Positions 17,338 through 26,909 are shown, numbered from the stretch's first letter. The stretch: DNA of 59,528 nt from Oligoflexia bacterium (GCA_903895855.1 CAITVN010000219.1:1-59528); one strand, 5' to 3'. Numbers and translations are program-made. Notes: generated by a model from the sequence alone, not told the origin.

Positions 17338-18597
17338 CTAATGCCCTCCACTCGTGCCAGAACTAGTGGTCGAACTTGAGGTCGAAGTGCTCAGTTCGCC
17401 TGGTTCGAACGGATTTCGGTCATTCATGTAAAACGAAAAATCGACGAAATCTGACCCTTGCACCAAAGTCAGATCAACTCGGGGCCCATGTGACGATATG
17501 ATCATCGGAATCGCTTTACCTTCAAAATCAAGGTGCCCGCGAATAGTCAGATCTGAAAAGTCTAAGAACTGATGGTGTTGGTAGTAGAAGTCAGGGCGAA
17601 CGCGGTCAGCAAAATATTGACCACTGAGATCTTGATTCGCACGGTAAGAATAAGAATGTGAATAATCGGGAGAGAATTTGAAACTTCGGTGAACTAGCTC
17701 TTTTGCTGAAATGAATTCGACACTGATGGGGCCCGTAAAATGTCCCGCATTTTCGGGTGAGACACAGAGTTTCCATTCGATCACATAAGGCACCTTGAGC
17801 AGTTGTCGAACTTTTTCAAAAGCCGATTCATCTAGGTTGCCGCAAAACCGATCGCCCCGATTTTGCCACCCTGAATACTCATAAATGGCAGGGGTCACTT
17901 TTTGCTTCGGTGGTCGAATCAAGATGCGCGCAGGCACATCTTCATTCATGATGCCGTCAAGACCGTGTTGAAGTCCAAAAATGTGCCCAATTTCGTGGGC
18001 AATCACGCTATAAAAAACGTCAGGCTGACTCCAGAATAATGGGGTAGCTGGGCCTGCGTAGGCCTTATCGCCTCTGTCTGCAGTCAGCCAAATCATGCCT
18101 TGGCTTGTTCTGCCCGTTTCGTCACTCACGGGCACTTTCGCGGCAAATGCGGCCGTGTACCTGGCCATGTGATTGAGTGTTGTCTCAACATCGGGGGTAT
18201 TCACGCCCAGTAAGAACGTGAGCTCGTGCGACTGAATGCAGTCGACTTCTTCAAAACGTAAAGTGAGATTTTTCTTTTTTCCATCAGGAAGCACAAATGC
18301 GGTTTCGATGGGCTTGAGTTTAGTGATCGTACGGGTCCAGTCGACAAAGACATCGCGAAGAATTTGTGACGAACCCTCGCGCGAAAGAGAGAAGGCATCA
18401 GATCGCTCGATACAGTAGTGAACCACTTCATCACCGATAAACCAGGGATTGTTTTCGGTCGTGAGAAATTCAGCCCCAGAGCTGGTCATGCCACCCCCAT
18501 CACGGACAAGTTCGTGGCTTGCGCCGAAGGCTAGTGTCTGAACCGAAAAGACCAAGGCGAGCGAGAGCGTAGATAGAATGAGCGGGCGAAGTTGCAT
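17338..18597 (-). CDS. Secreted matrixin-like zinc metalloprotease
   Basis: The 419-residue product has a signal peptide (cleavage near FGA, residue 25). VIAHEIGHIFGLQHG, about residue 195-210, is the HEXXHXXGXXH zinc site of metzincins, followed by DGIMNED with the Met-turn methionine at the usual distance, as in M10 matrixins. The preceding region carries the expected substrate-strand segment (GMIWLTAD). A C-terminal domain of about 170 residues and a serine/threonine-glycine tail (STSSSTTSSGTSGG) follow. Probably exported to digest protein outside or in the prey periplasm; the target is unknown. Confidence 0.85.
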   Translation of the reverse strand: MQLRPLILSTLSLALVFSVQTLAFGASHELVRDGGGMTSSGAEFLTTENNPWFIGDEVVHYCIERSDAFSLSREGSSQILRDVFVDWTRTITKLKPIETAFVLPDGKKKNLTLRFEEVDCIQSHELTFLLGVNTPDVETTLNHMARYTAAFAAKVPVSDETGRTSQGMIWLTADRGDKAYAGPATPLFWSQPDVFYSVIAHEIGHIFGLQHGLDGIMNEDVPARILIRPPKQKVTPAIYEYSGWQNRGDRFCGNLDESAFEKVRQLLKVPYVIEWKLCVSPENAGHFTGPISVEFISAKELVHRSFKFSPDYSHSYSYRANQDLSGQYFADRVRPDFYYQHHQFLDFSDLTIRGHLDFEGKAIPMIISSHGPRVDLTLVQGSDFVDFSFYMNDRNPFEPGELSTSTSSSTTSSGTSGGH

Positions 18598-18657
18598 TTC
18601 AAAAAATTAGCCCAAATTTCTGGGGTATTCAACTCAAGATCGATGAGGGCTAAGCGT

Positions 18658-19140
18658 TTAGCTTGAGGCCCGCTCAATAATTTTCGTTGAACTTCGACCT
18701 TCTAGAAACGGCAGAGAGAGAACTTTACCACCGTGCGAGAGCACAAAATCTGATCCGACAATCTCAGAGGGCTTCCAGTCGCCGCCCTTAACTAAGATAC
18801 TTGGGCTCAATAGTTTGATGAGGGTGAGTGGGGTACTGGCGCTGAACGAAGTCACAAAGTCGACTGATCCCAACCCGGCAATCACTCGCATTCGGTCTCT
18901 CAGTGGATTGATCGGTCGCTTTGGGCCCTTTAGTTTCTTGACTGAGGCATCGCTATTGAGGGCTACAATGAGTAGGTCTCCCCTTGATTTTGCGTCTTCA
19001 AGGTACTGAACGTGCCCGGCATGTAAAATGTCGAAACAACCATTGGTAAAAACGATGCGCTTGGTTTTGCGTAGACGTTTAAAAAGTTCGGCAAGTTTCT
19101 GGGCGGTGGCGATTTTATTTTGGCTTGAAAAAGATTTCAC
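18658..19140 (-). CDS. rfaE2: D-glycero-beta-D-manno-heptose 1-phosphate adenylyltransferase (RfaE domain II)
   Basis: The product has the nucleotidyltransferase signature FTNGCFDILHAGHVQYLEDA with the HXGH motif, then LIVALNSDASVKKLKGPKRPI and INPLRDRMRVIAGL. This is the RfaE/HldE adenylyltransferase half, which makes ADP-heptose for LPS core; the kinase half is absent, so it is a stand-alone domain II enzyme. The frame is open to 19266, overlapping the upstream gene by about 100 nt; a GTG at 19140, 22 nt after the upstream stop, gives the standard 160-residue length and is preferred. Confidence 0.85.
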   Translation of the reverse strand: MKSFSSQNKIATAQKLAELFKRLRKTKRIVFTNGCFDILHAGHVQYLEDAKSRGDLLIVALNSDASVKKLKGPKRPINPLRDRMRVIAGLGSVDFVTSFSASTPLTLIKLLSPSILVKGGDWKPSEIVGSDFVLSHGGKVLSLPFLEGRSSTKIIERASS

Positions 19141-19162
19141 TAGAGGGGCCTCGCTGATCGAA

Positions 19163-20221
19163 TTACCAGTTTTGGTTCGCTGTATTGACCGGAGTGATTC
19201 CGCTGATTGAATCGTGTAGCCCTCGGTGTTTTGAACCAAAAATAGCCGGTAGCAAGCCAAGGCCACCTAAAAGTAAACTAGGAATAAAAAGCAGTGAACG
19301 CATCACGATGCGAAGTTCAGAGCCGACAAGTTTTAAGCGAAAAAGCTTTTTTCCGATGGTGGTACCAAAGACCACTTCTTGTGCGGTCATGAGGGTCCAA
19401 TGAAAAACAATTGAAAATAAAAGAATCAGCATCAAGCCTGTAGGGTTCGAAATGAGATCAAGTTTGATTTGATAAATAATCAAGATCGCACAAAAGCCAG
19501 TGACCGCAAGAAAAAGGTTGATTCCTAAATCGAGACAGTAGGCGATCAGTCGCTGAAAAACATAAATGACGCCAACGGGGGCTGGTTGAGATTGAACCGA
19601 AGTGGGTGCGACTGCCGGTTGTTGCACGACTGGCACTGAGATTCGGCTGGGTTTAGTGTTTGCGGGTTGGGCAAAAGTTGAAGCACCTGCAGCCACGGCG
19701 CCAGAAAAAGTGGTTGCTTGAGGTGTCGCGCCATAATAAGTTTGTGCGCCCACAGACGTTGCTGTTTCAGCACTTGCTCTTGGTCCGGTTTGGGGTGCGG
19801 CCTGCGGAGTCGAATGTGGTGCAGCCTGAGAAATCGAATGAAAACTAGGTCGTGTAGGAAAACTTTTCGACGCGTGAAGCGGCGAGGGTCTCGCCGGGTT
19901 GTTAAAAAAAGGAGCTCCGGCCGAAGTTGCCCCAGATCCCGAATGTGGAGCTCGATTTTGTCCGTGAGTCGTTTGATTGCCAGAATAGTTTGGCAGCCCA
20001 GACTGAAGATTCGATAGCGAAGAACTCACCCGACTGGCTTGAGGTTTTTGGCCGTGTCCAACCGGCGTGTAGGGCATTCCATCAGAAAACGGATGAAATC
20101 CAAGGCCTTCCGATAAGGGCTTGAATTGAATCGATTTTTTTACTGACTGATCGGCGTTGTTGGCTTTTTGAGTTTCTTCTTTCACCCCTCCACTTTGAAT
20201 CTTTTTTGAGTCGATTGTCAA
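19163..20221 (-). CDS. RDD-family membrane protein with long disordered N-terminus
   Basis: Residues about 225-345 form an RDD domain: RLIAYCLDLGINLFLAV, three hydrophobic segments, GTTIGKKLFRLKLVG and a KHRGLHDSISG end, the usual RDD ending. The first 220 residues are low complexity, rich in Ser, Pro, Gln, Ala and Thr, and have no recognised fold; such regions are unusual for the family. The start at 20221 is TTG; a GTG near 20185 is an alternative. RDD proteins are proposed to be ion or small-molecule transporters. Sits between rsmE and the heptose adenylyltransferase gene. Confidence 0.75.
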   Translation of the reverse strand: MTIDSKKIQSGGVKEETQKANNADQSVKKSIQFKPLSEGLGFHPFSDGMPYTPVGHGQKPQASRVSSSLSNLQSGLPNYSGNQTTHGQNRAPHSGSGATSAGAPFFNNPARPSPLHASKSFPTRPSFHSISQAAPHSTPQAAPQTGPRASAETATSVGAQTYYGATPQATTFSGAVAAGASTFAQPANTKPSRISVPVVQQPAVAPTSVQSQPAPVGVIYVFQRLIAYCLDLGINLFLAVTGFCAILIIYQIKLDLISNPTGLMLILLFSIVFHWTLMTAQEVVFGTTIGKKLFRLKLVGSELRIVMRSLLFIPSLLLGGLGLLPAIFGSKHRGLHDSISGITPVNTANQNW

Positions 20222-20237
20222 GGCAAGAGCTCGTCAG

Positions 20238-21029
20238 TTAGAGTCTCTGTCTCTCACTAGCAACCAGGCTGGCTGCGGCAAGAGCAGCGGTCTCGGCTCT
20301 CAGGGTGTACTCAAAAAGACTAACCGGTGAGGCCTGCTCTAGCGTTGAGTGAAGCTCAGTTGAGCTAAAGCCACCCTCGGGCCCAATGAGAAGGTGAATT
20401 TTTTTATATTTTGACGACTCACCGATTGCCTGTTTAAGAAGCTCGCTCAGGGGTTGAACAGCACGTGTGGCCTCAGTCTGAAGTGACGGTTCAACCAGAA
20501 CAACTCTGAGTGAATCGCTTGGCAAAGGTTCACCATTGACCTGAGACAGCGGCTTGGGATCATGCACTAACATTCGAGAAAATCGGCCACACTGTTTTAA
20601 GGATTGGTCAGCAATTTTTTGCCAGCGTTTTTGAAAGAAGTCAGATCCTTTTTTGCTGACGTCAACTACAGTGTGTTGGGTAATGACCGGTATCAATTCG
20701 TTAACCCCCAATTCGACACATTTTTCAACGACCCACTCGAACGCTTCGCCTTTCAGAATACCCAACTCGAAAACGGCACGGGTGGTGTTTTGTTTTGATG
20801 TCATCGCTACGGTCGAAATAAAATCGGCCCAAAGTATTTTTTTTTCAATGCGAAGTCGCGCTAGGCAAGCATTGCCGAGTCCGTCGAGTAATTCAACCAC
20901 TGTACCGTTAGTGAGACGCAACACATTGAGTGCATGATTGGCCTCAGTTTCATCGATCACCGCTGATCTCGACAATTCAGTAGGCAACTTGTGACACAAG
21001 AGTCTCTTACTGGTTCTTTGGGTAGGCAT
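20238..21029 (-). CDS. rsmE: 16S rRNA (uracil-1498-N3)-methyltransferase RsmE
   Basis: The 263-residue product has the SPOUT-class signature blocks LLIGPEGGFSSTEL and YTLRAETAALAAASLV that form the trefoil-knot SAM site, and an N-terminal PUA-like region (LLCHKLP ... HALNVLRL). It would methylate U1498 in the 30S decoding region. The frame is open to 21122, but the ATG at 21029 starts at the family N-terminus and avoids overlapping the divergent transglycosylase gene. Confidence 0.9.
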   Translation of the reverse strand: MPTQRTSKRLLCHKLPTELSRSAVIDETEANHALNVLRLTNGTVVELLDGLGNACLARLRIEKKILWADFISTVAMTSKQNTTRAVFELGILKGEAFEWVVEKCVELGVNELIPVITQHTVVDVSKKGSDFFQKRWQKIADQSLKQCGRFSRMLVHDPKPLSQVNGEPLPSDSLRVVLVEPSLQTEATRAVQPLSELLKQAIGESSKYKKIHLLIGPEGGFSSTELHSTLEQASPVSLFEYTLRAETAALAAASLVASERQRL

Positions 21030-21104
21030 AAAATGATCTATACACGCTCGTGGTTGATTTGTCAGAAATTCGCGTTTTGTCGGTAAATACTCTAAAATTA
21101 GAGA

Positions 21105-22280
21105 GTGTATAGAAGTGTTCAATGTCTACTATTCTTCGTGTCACTCAGCAGTTCGTTACTGCCCCGTTCTGTTTTTGCTTCGCCGAGTGATCAAATTAGA
21201 GCAACCGAGGCGGGGCCAACGATCAAGGCGAATCCGTTTCCGGTTTCGCAAACCCTGCGACCTAGAGTCGATTTTTGGGTAAAGGTTTTTACCGAATGGG
21301 ATTCTCGCACTCTCATTGCTCACGATTCGAATGATGTCACAAAAGTAGTAGAGGTCATGAAAGTTGCGGCCAGTGATTCGGTACCGAAGGCCTTGAGGAA
21401 ACTCGAAAAAAAGTGGAAGCGGTCTCGTTCAGGAGTGCGCATTCAACAGGGTCTAAAAGACAAATTCGAAGCCGGGTACACCGAGTCGGCTCGTTACCTT
21501 CCTGAAATGGAAGCCGTCTTTGAGCAGATGGGTTTGCCCATTCTATTGACCCGACTACCCTTTGTTGAAAGTAGCTTTAATATCGCAGCTCGGTCAAAGG
21601 TTGGCGCCGTCGGTATGTGGCAATTCATGCGTTCAACTGGGCGCCAATACCTAAAGATCAACTCAGTCATGGATGAACGAATTGACCCGATTAGAAGTAC
21701 CGAAGCGGCGGCGAAGCTGATGCGAAATAATATTGATACCCTCACTTATTGGCCGCTCGCCATCACAGCATACAATCACGGAAAAATGGGCGTTCTTCGG
21801 GCGACTAAAACGCTCATGTCGCACGATCTTGATGTCATCATTCGGCATTATCAAAAACGCAGTTTTGGATTTGCAAGTGAGAATTTCTATGCCTCTTTTG
21901 TGGCGGCCACTGAGGCTGAAGAGAAGTTAAAAAAGGCGCTACCCAAAATTACTCGGGCTGCTCGGTGGAATGTTTTTGAAGTGACCCTTCCGCAGGCCAT
22001 CAAGTCTTCAAATCTCTGTACAGGCTTACAAATGAGTTGCAGTGAGCTTCAAAGTCTCAATCCAAGTTTGGCCAGGGTTGTGTGGAGCAACCGAGTTTCT
22101 ATGCCTGCTAATATTCGCCTAAGGTTACCATTAAGGAATGGGCAACTGGTGACTTTAGCTGTTCAAAGTTTCTATGAAAATTTTGGCTCGATACCAGTAA
22201 AACAAAAAGTCTACGCCAACGCCTATCGAAATGTGGCAAGCCGGCCAACCGTCAAACCGAAGGCCTCTCGTCGCAAATAA
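21105..22280 (+). CDS. Lytic transglycosylase (SLT domain, MltD-like)
   Basis: The 391-residue product starts at GTG and has a signal peptide (LLFFVSLSSSLLPRSVFA). The SLT domain lies at about 135-260: LPFVESSFN with the catalytic glutamate, GAVGMWQFM, and ITAYNHG. It cleaves peptidoglycan glycan strands to anhydromuramyl products in the periplasm. Residues about 300-350 (LCTGLQMSCSELQSLNPSL ... NIRLRLP) resemble a LysM-like binding segment. A small perfect inverted repeat (CTCTAA/TTAGAG) lies just before the start. Diverges from rsmE. Confidence 0.88.
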   Translation: MYRSVQCLLFFVSLSSSLLPRSVFASPSDQIRATEAGPTIKANPFPVSQTLRPRVDFWVKVFTEWDSRTLIAHDSNDVTKVVEVMKVAASDSVPKALRKLEKKWKRSRSGVRIQQGLKDKFEAGYTESARYLPEMEAVFEQMGLPILLTRLPFVESSFNIAARSKVGAVGMWQFMRSTGRQYLKINSVMDERIDPIRSTEAAAKLMRNNIDTLTYWPLAITAYNHGKMGVLRATKTLMSHDLDVIIRHYQKRSFGFASENFYASFVAATEAEEKLKKALPKITRAARWNVFEVTLPQAIKSSNLCTGLQMSCSELQSLNPSLARVVWSNRVSMPANIRLRLPLRNGQLVTLAVQSFYENFGSIPVKQKVYANAYRNVASRPTVKPKASRRK

Positions 22281-22312
22281 GAATTGAGCCGATGCGATCG
22301 CCTCTGCTCTAT

Positions 22313-23317
22313 CTAGACACCAATCATCAATCTTGCAACTAATGCGCAGACAATCGGAATGCTAAAGTTATCGTCTATGCGGCTGCTGAAGAGTTCGACT
22401 AGGGCGCCTGCCACAGCGACTGACAGGCTGGTCGCTAGTCGCAGGCCAAGAGAAATTCCGGGCGCAACTAAGGTCAAATGGGTAAAACCAGCGAGTGAAG
22501 CCACTACAATAAAACCGATAAAACCAGCCCATGACTTTTGTTTGTAAATTTTCTTGGTACCCCACGCTTTGCCAATGAGGTTTGCCGCAGGGTCTCCGAA
22601 GCCAAGTACGAGAGCAGCGAGGCTAACAGAATGCCTCGGAAAAAGAGCGCAGACTATAAAGAGAGCGACGAGATAATAGGTTGCACCTACGATCTGGTGC
22701 CGCTCGTGAGGGCGTGAAATCGGGCGAAGCGCTTTGTCCATCAAAAAGTCATTCCACGTTGAACTGAGGCGTCTGGTGATTTCTAGAAAAACGAAAAATC
22801 CACCGACTGCCCCCAGTACCGCGAGAGACTGATTCTTATTCAGAATGGTTTCATAGAGCACGGCGCTCAGTAGGCCATTGAAGACGTGAAATCCCGCACG
22901 TGAAAAGTTGAGGGGCTTGAGGTTGTGCGGGCGAATCTGAATGCGTGATTTTTTTGCGATGAGAACAATCTCTTCGTATGACTGTGAGAGGGTCTTGAAT
23001 TTTTCTTTCGCTTTTTTAAAGAGCTCTTTTGATGTGGGCTGATTCAAGCTGTCAGCGGTTCGCAACAATTCATGGGTCGTGTGGGTGATGACCATCGAAA
23101 GGGGCTCAGGATCTGAAATTTTCAGCGAAGTTAAGAAATTGTCTGAAACAAACTGCTGGCCTTGCTGAGAGAGCGCTCGAAATTGCTTTCTGAGACGGAT
23201 CATTCTCTTTTTATCAAATTTCTTAATTTTTTGGAGGTTAGGTATCACTTCGTGCAGGTGGGTAAGCCACTGTGCAAAAAGCCGTTGGTTTTTTTCTAAA
23301 GCTATGGAAACATTCAT
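22313..23317 (-). CDS. Phytol/dolichol kinase-like CTP-dependent membrane kinase
   Basis: The C-terminal 190 residues of this 334-residue protein have five to six hydrophobic segments and the pattern LGFGDPAANLIGKAWG followed by KQKSWAGFIGF, which resembles the DPxAxxxGxxxG and K-S-x-x-G motifs of dolichol kinase, phytol kinase and phosphatidate cytidylyltransferase-like enzymes. That suggests CTP-dependent lipid phosphorylation or cytidylylation. The first 140 residues are a basic helical region not normally found in the family. Converges with the transglycosylase gene and diverges from udk. Confidence 0.65.
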   Translation of the reverse strand: MNVSIALEKNQRLFAQWLTHLHEVIPNLQKIKKFDKKRMIRLRKQFRALSQQGQQFVSDNFLTSLKISDPEPLSMVITHTTHELLRTADSLNQPTSKELFKKAKEKFKTLSQSYEEIVLIAKKSRIQIRPHNLKPLNFSRAGFHVFNGLLSAVLYETILNKNQSLAVLGAVGGFFVFLEITRRLSSTWNDFLMDKALRPISRPHERHQIVGATYYLVALFIVCALFPRHSVSLAALVLGFGDPAANLIGKAWGTKKIYKQKSWAGFIGFIVVASLAGFTHLTLVAPGISLGLRLATSLSVAVAGALVELFSSRIDDNFSIPIVCALVARLMIGV

Positions 23318-23447
23318 GTATTAGCCCTCCCCAAGATAACTTAAGACTCAATGTTCTTCGAGTCAAGTTGCATAACAAGTGATGTTTTTCTCTCATCTGG
23401 CTTTAATCTGGACTCAGGCATTCGGCAAGAGTATTAGGTCTGACGAA

Positions 23448-24116
23448 ATGTATTTGGTGGGCATTGCAGGGGGGTCTGGTTCAGGCAAGACGACCTTTGT
23501 AAAAAAAGTATTGGCGCGGGTTGGGTCTAATTCGGGTGTGAGCGTGCTCCACCTTGACTCTTATTATTTAGCGAAGATACCAGAAGGCCTTGAGATTCAC
23601 GGTCGGCCTAACTTTGACCATCCGATAGCGTTTGATTGGGATTTGGTAGCCAAACACGTTGGCCAGCTCAAGAACGGTCAATCGATTGAAGCCCCTGTTT
23701 ACGATTTCAAAACGAGCTCAAGATTAGATAGAACTGAAGCAGTGGTGCCGGGAAAAGTACTTCTGGTTGAAGGAATTTACACACTTTGGGAGCAAAAACT
23801 GCGTGGTCTTTTTGATCTCAAGATTTACCTCTCAGTTGATGCCGATATTCGATTCATTCGACGCCTTCACAGAGATATCAAAGAGCGTGGAAGAACACTG
23901 GATAGTGTCGTCCAACAGTATTATGATACGGTTAGGCCCATGCATTCAGAATTTTTGGAGCCCACTCATCAGTTTGCTGATTTGATCGTTGGGCAAGATA
24001 CCGATGTCGCAGCAGAAGTGATAGCGGCGCGTTTAGCTCAATTTGCTAGTCGCGAACAGGTAGCTTCAAGTAAATCTGAGCCTGAGAACATGGAATGGAA
24101 AGGCGCCTGGAATTGA
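23448..24116 (+). CDS. udk: Uridine kinase
   Basis: The 222-residue product has a Walker A motif (GGSGSGKTT), LHLDSYY, RPNFDHPIAFDW, LLVEGIYTL and RRLHRDIKERGR, the ordered blocks of uridine/cytidine kinases of the pyrimidine salvage pathway. The frame is open to 23379, but the ATG at 23448 lies directly before the first strand. Its 3' end overlaps the RNase J gene by about 22 nt, suggesting co-translation. Confidence 0.88.
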   Translation: MYLVGIAGGSGSGKTTFVKKVLARVGSNSGVSVLHLDSYYLAKIPEGLEIHGRPNFDHPIAFDWDLVAKHVGQLKNGQSIEAPVYDFKTSSRLDRTEAVVPGKVLLVEGIYTLWEQKLRGLFDLKIYLSVDADIRFIRRLHRDIKERGRTLDSVVQQYYDTVRPMHSEFLEPTHQFADLIVGQDTDVAAEVIAARLAQFASREQVASSKSEPENMEWKGAWN

Positions 24117-25948
24117 GTCGCAAAAAATCGAAATCGAGTTCGTCGGACAATCTATCGACCGACCAGAACTCTGACCAGTTACCTGAAAAGGTCGCTCAAA
24201 AAAGAACCGTTAGGTACAAAAAGCCAAAAGTTCATCAAGATGAACCAGAAGTGCCCTATCGCACTGGGCGAATCAACGACGCCGTCAATGGCATGCGCTT
24301 GATACCCCTGGGGGGATTGGGTGAAATCGGCATGAATTGTTTTGTCTTTGAATACGAAGACGAAATTTTGATCGTCGATTGCGGCATGCTTTTTTCTGAT
24401 CTCGATGATTTCGGGGTTGAGTTCATAGTACCCGAATTTTCTTACCTTCGGGATCGACGCGAAAAGGTGAAAGCCTTTGTGATTACTCATGGTCATGAAG
24501 ACCATATTGGTGCGCTGGGTTTCGCGTTCAAGGCAGGCATTCGCGCCCCGATTTATTGTTCTGAATTCGCCTCTAAATTAATCTATTCGCGGTTTGAAGA
24601 AGCGGGTCTGTTATCGGGCCTAGAGCTTCGAGTGTTCAAGCAAGGCGATGAATTTTCGTTCAAGCATTTTAAAGTCAAACCTCAGTCAGTGAACCACTCG
24701 ATCGTCGATTCTTTTGCACTTTTTATTGATACTCCGTACGGAAAGGTCATTCACACGGGCGACTTCAAGATTGATTCGAACCCGTTTTATGGTTCGATGC
24801 TTGACGCTTCGGCATTTAAGCGGGCAGGTGAAGAAGGCGTTTTCTTGCTCTTATCAGATTCAACGAATGTCGAAAGGCACGAGCACAGTCTTAGTGAGAA
24901 TGTCATTTTACATAAATTTGAAGAACTGTTTCGCCAGGCTCAGGGCCTCACTTTGGTGGCCATGTTCGCCTCAAATGTGGGCCGAATAGGGCAGGTATTT
25001 GAATTAGCCAAGAAGCTCGATAAGAAGGTTGTTCTCTCGGGGCGAGGCATGGAGCAAAATTTTCGCTTAGCTCAGTCGGCTGGGTATTTGACCGGTGCCG
25101 AAGCTCAATTGATTGGCCAAGATGACCTTGAGCAGTACCGTCGTGAGCAGCTCATTGTGCTTTCAACCGGTAGCCAGGCCGAGTTTGGATCAAGTCTTCA
25201 GCGAGTTGCTAACGGCGAACACCGATCGATTAAGTTGAGGCAAGGTGACTTGGTCATCATGAGTTCGCGTTACATTCCGGGTAATGAAAAAGCGATTGGC
25301 CGAATGATCAATCAGCTCTTCAAGCAAAACGCTGAGGTGTTGTACGAGTCAGTTCAAGAAATTCATGTTTCTGGGCACGCCACCCGGCCAGAGTTGAAAC
25401 AAATGCTTCAGTGGGTGAAACCCCGATTTTTTATTCCGGTTCACGGAGAGTATCGGCATTTGGTGCATCACGGGCAAGTGGGTCGTGAGTGTGGCATTGC
25501 AGAAAGTAACGTGAGGGTTGTGGGCAATGGCGATGTTATCGAAACTGATGGCAAGTCGCTTGAGGTAATCGATCAAATCATTGAGACTAGGCACATGGTA
25601 GATGGCCGGGCGGGAAATGAAATCACTCGCGTGGTGTTGAAAGACCGCCGGCAACTCGCTGAAACAGGCATGGTGCTTGTTTGTGTGGTGCGAAGCTCTG
25701 AGACCAATAAAATTCTTTCGGGCCCCGACATCACGGCCAAAGGTTTAGTGAACGATACGTTGCAAGGTTGGATGTTAGATGAGGCTTTAGTGAAGGCCAA
25801 AGAAGTTTGCCAAGAGTACGAAGAGTGCCTTCAAGCAGGCAGTACGTTATTTGATCTGCAAGAGACCATGCGCATTGAGCTACGTCGATTTTTCAATCAG
25901 AATCTGGGCAAAAAGCCGGTGGTTTCGGTGGTGGTGGCAGAGCTGTGA
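24095..25948 (+). CDS. rnj: Ribonuclease J
   Basis: The 617-residue product has the metallo-beta-lactamase zinc motif ITHGHEDHIGAL, HTGDFKID, a beta-CASP region (SDSTNVE, MFASNVGR, SGRGMEQNFR), SGHATRPEL and IPVHGEYRHL, as in RNase J, a 5'-3' exo- and endoribonuclease for mRNA turnover and rRNA maturation. It is some 60 residues longer than usual because of an N-terminal lysine/serine-rich extension. The ATG at 24095 lies within udk; a TTG at 24113 that overlaps the udk stop is an alternative start. Confidence 0.93.
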   Translation: MERRLELSRKKSKSSSSDNLSTDQNSDQLPEKVAQKRTVRYKKPKVHQDEPEVPYRTGRINDAVNGMRLIPLGGLGEIGMNCFVFEYEDEILIVDCGMLFSDLDDFGVEFIVPEFSYLRDRREKVKAFVITHGHEDHIGALGFAFKAGIRAPIYCSEFASKLIYSRFEEAGLLSGLELRVFKQGDEFSFKHFKVKPQSVNHSIVDSFALFIDTPYGKVIHTGDFKIDSNPFYGSMLDASAFKRAGEEGVFLLLSDSTNVERHEHSLSENVILHKFEELFRQAQGLTLVAMFASNVGRIGQVFELAKKLDKKVVLSGRGMEQNFRLAQSAGYLTGAEAQLIGQDDLEQYRREQLIVLSTGSQAEFGSSLQRVANGEHRSIKLRQGDLVIMSSRYIPGNEKAIGRMINQLFKQNAEVLYESVQEIHVSGHATRPELKQMLQWVKPRFFIPVHGEYRHLVHHGQVGRECGIAESNVRVVGNGDVIETDGKSLEVIDQIIETRHMVDGRAGNEITRVVLKDRRQLAETGMVLVCVVRSSETNKILSGPDITAKGLVNDTLQGWMLDEALVKAKEVCQEYEECLQAGSTLFDLQETMRIELRRFFNQNLGKKPVVSVVVAEL

Positions 25949-25998
25949 GGCCGAAATACCTTATTGACCTAGGGGTGAGATGTCGATAACTTGTTGAA

Positions 25999-26451
25999 GT
26001 GTCAGATCAACAGGAGTTTTCAAAATTCGCTGAAAAATTAGAGGTAATCGCGAACGCGTATTCACTAGATTACATTCGATTATTTGGAAGTGCCGTGAAG
26101 TCGCTATCTCAGGCCCGTGATGTTGACTTGTTGGTTGGGCGCTCGAAATTCTCAATCGAAGATCGAGCTAATCTCTTGGCTGATTTAGAACAGTTGTTCA
26201 CAAAACCTATTGATCTGATCATTCCTGACCGGCAGGTGCCGTCTTTGCTGGTGCGGGAAATTGGGAGTACTTCGATGCCCCTGTGGGAAAAGCCTGAGAT
26301 GGGAAGAGAATCTTACGCTAAGTGGATATGTCCTCGACTTGCGGTAGCTGAAGACGAGAGGTTGGGATTTTCTGTAGAAATGCAGAATCAGTCGGTAAAG
26401 GCCACACAAGCTCGACTGAATCGGGCTGTGAAAGGTAAGCAGAATGACTGA
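25999..26451 (+). CDS. mntA: MntA-type minimal nucleotidyltransferase antitoxin
   Basis: The 150-residue product has the MNT signature LFGSAVKSLSQARDVDLLV: a GS followed nine residues later by DVD, the metal-binding aspartates. Minimal nucleotidyltransferases of this type neutralise HEPN toxins by AMPylating them (type VII toxin-antitoxin systems). The gene starts with GTG and overlaps the HEPN gene by 8 nt. About 50 C-terminal residues extend beyond the core. Confidence 0.82.
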   Translation: MSDQQEFSKFAEKLEVIANAYSLDYIRLFGSAVKSLSQARDVDLLVGRSKFSIEDRANLLADLEQLFTKPIDLIIPDRQVPSLLVREIGSTSMPLWEKPEMGRESYAKWICPRLAVAEDERLGFSVEMQNQSVKATQARLNRAVKGKQND

Positions 26452-26842
26452 AATTTTAATGGCGAAGACGAGACTTTTGCAGCAGGTGCTTTCTGACCTT
26501 TCACTTCATTTGGGTAAGTCGCGAGATGAGCTTGAAAAACTTCATTATGAACTTGAGCGGCAGGTACAGTTGTCGGTAGATCTTTGTCTTGATTTGTCTC
26601 GTCACATGCTGATAAAAAAAGGGGTGGTTGTTCCCGGTATGAGTCGCGAAGTATTTGTAGAGTGTGCCAATCAGCAAATCATCAGTCGCGAGTTAGCAAA
26701 AAAATTGGTAAATGCAACGGGCCTTCGCAATCTGATTGTTCATGAATACGGAGTGATTGACTACGATCTTTTTTTTGGCGGACTAGTCGATGGGTACGCT
26801 ACATTTTTAGAATTTTTGAACACGTTTCTCGCGATAGCGTAA
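26444..26842 (+). CDS. hepT: HepT-type HEPN toxin
   Basis: The 132-residue helical protein has the HEPN active-site motif RNLIVHEYGVID (R-X4-H-X-Y) near residue 95, as in HepT ribonuclease toxins (DUF86). The tyrosine after the histidine is the residue AMPylated by the antitoxin in characterised pairs. An internal ATG at 26459 is an alternative start. It is immediately downstream of, and overlaps, mntA; a terminator-like hairpin follows. Confidence 0.82.
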   Translation: MTEILMAKTRLLQQVLSDLSLHLGKSRDELEKLHYELERQVQLSVDLCLDLSRHMLIKKGVVVPGMSREVFVECANQQIISRELAKKLVNATGLRNLIVHEYGVIDYDLFFGGLVDGYATFLEFLNTFLAIA

Positions 26843-26873
26843 GTCGATTGAGCCTAATCTGAGACTTTAAATA

Positions 26874-26909
26874 AAAAAAGGCCCCAAACCCTAAAGTTTG
26901 AGGCCTTTT
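26874..26909. terminator. Bidirectional rho-independent terminator
   Basis: AAAAAGGCC-C-CAAAC and GTTTGAGGCCTTTT pair around a short CCTAAA loop, with an A-run before and a T-run after, so it can work in both directions. It lies between hepT (+) and the convergent carboxypeptidase gene (-). Confidence 0.8.

Noticed and set aside
19718..20017. Arginine/serine-rich open frame opposite the RDD gene
   Set aside because: Antisense of a low-complexity region; no coding evidence.
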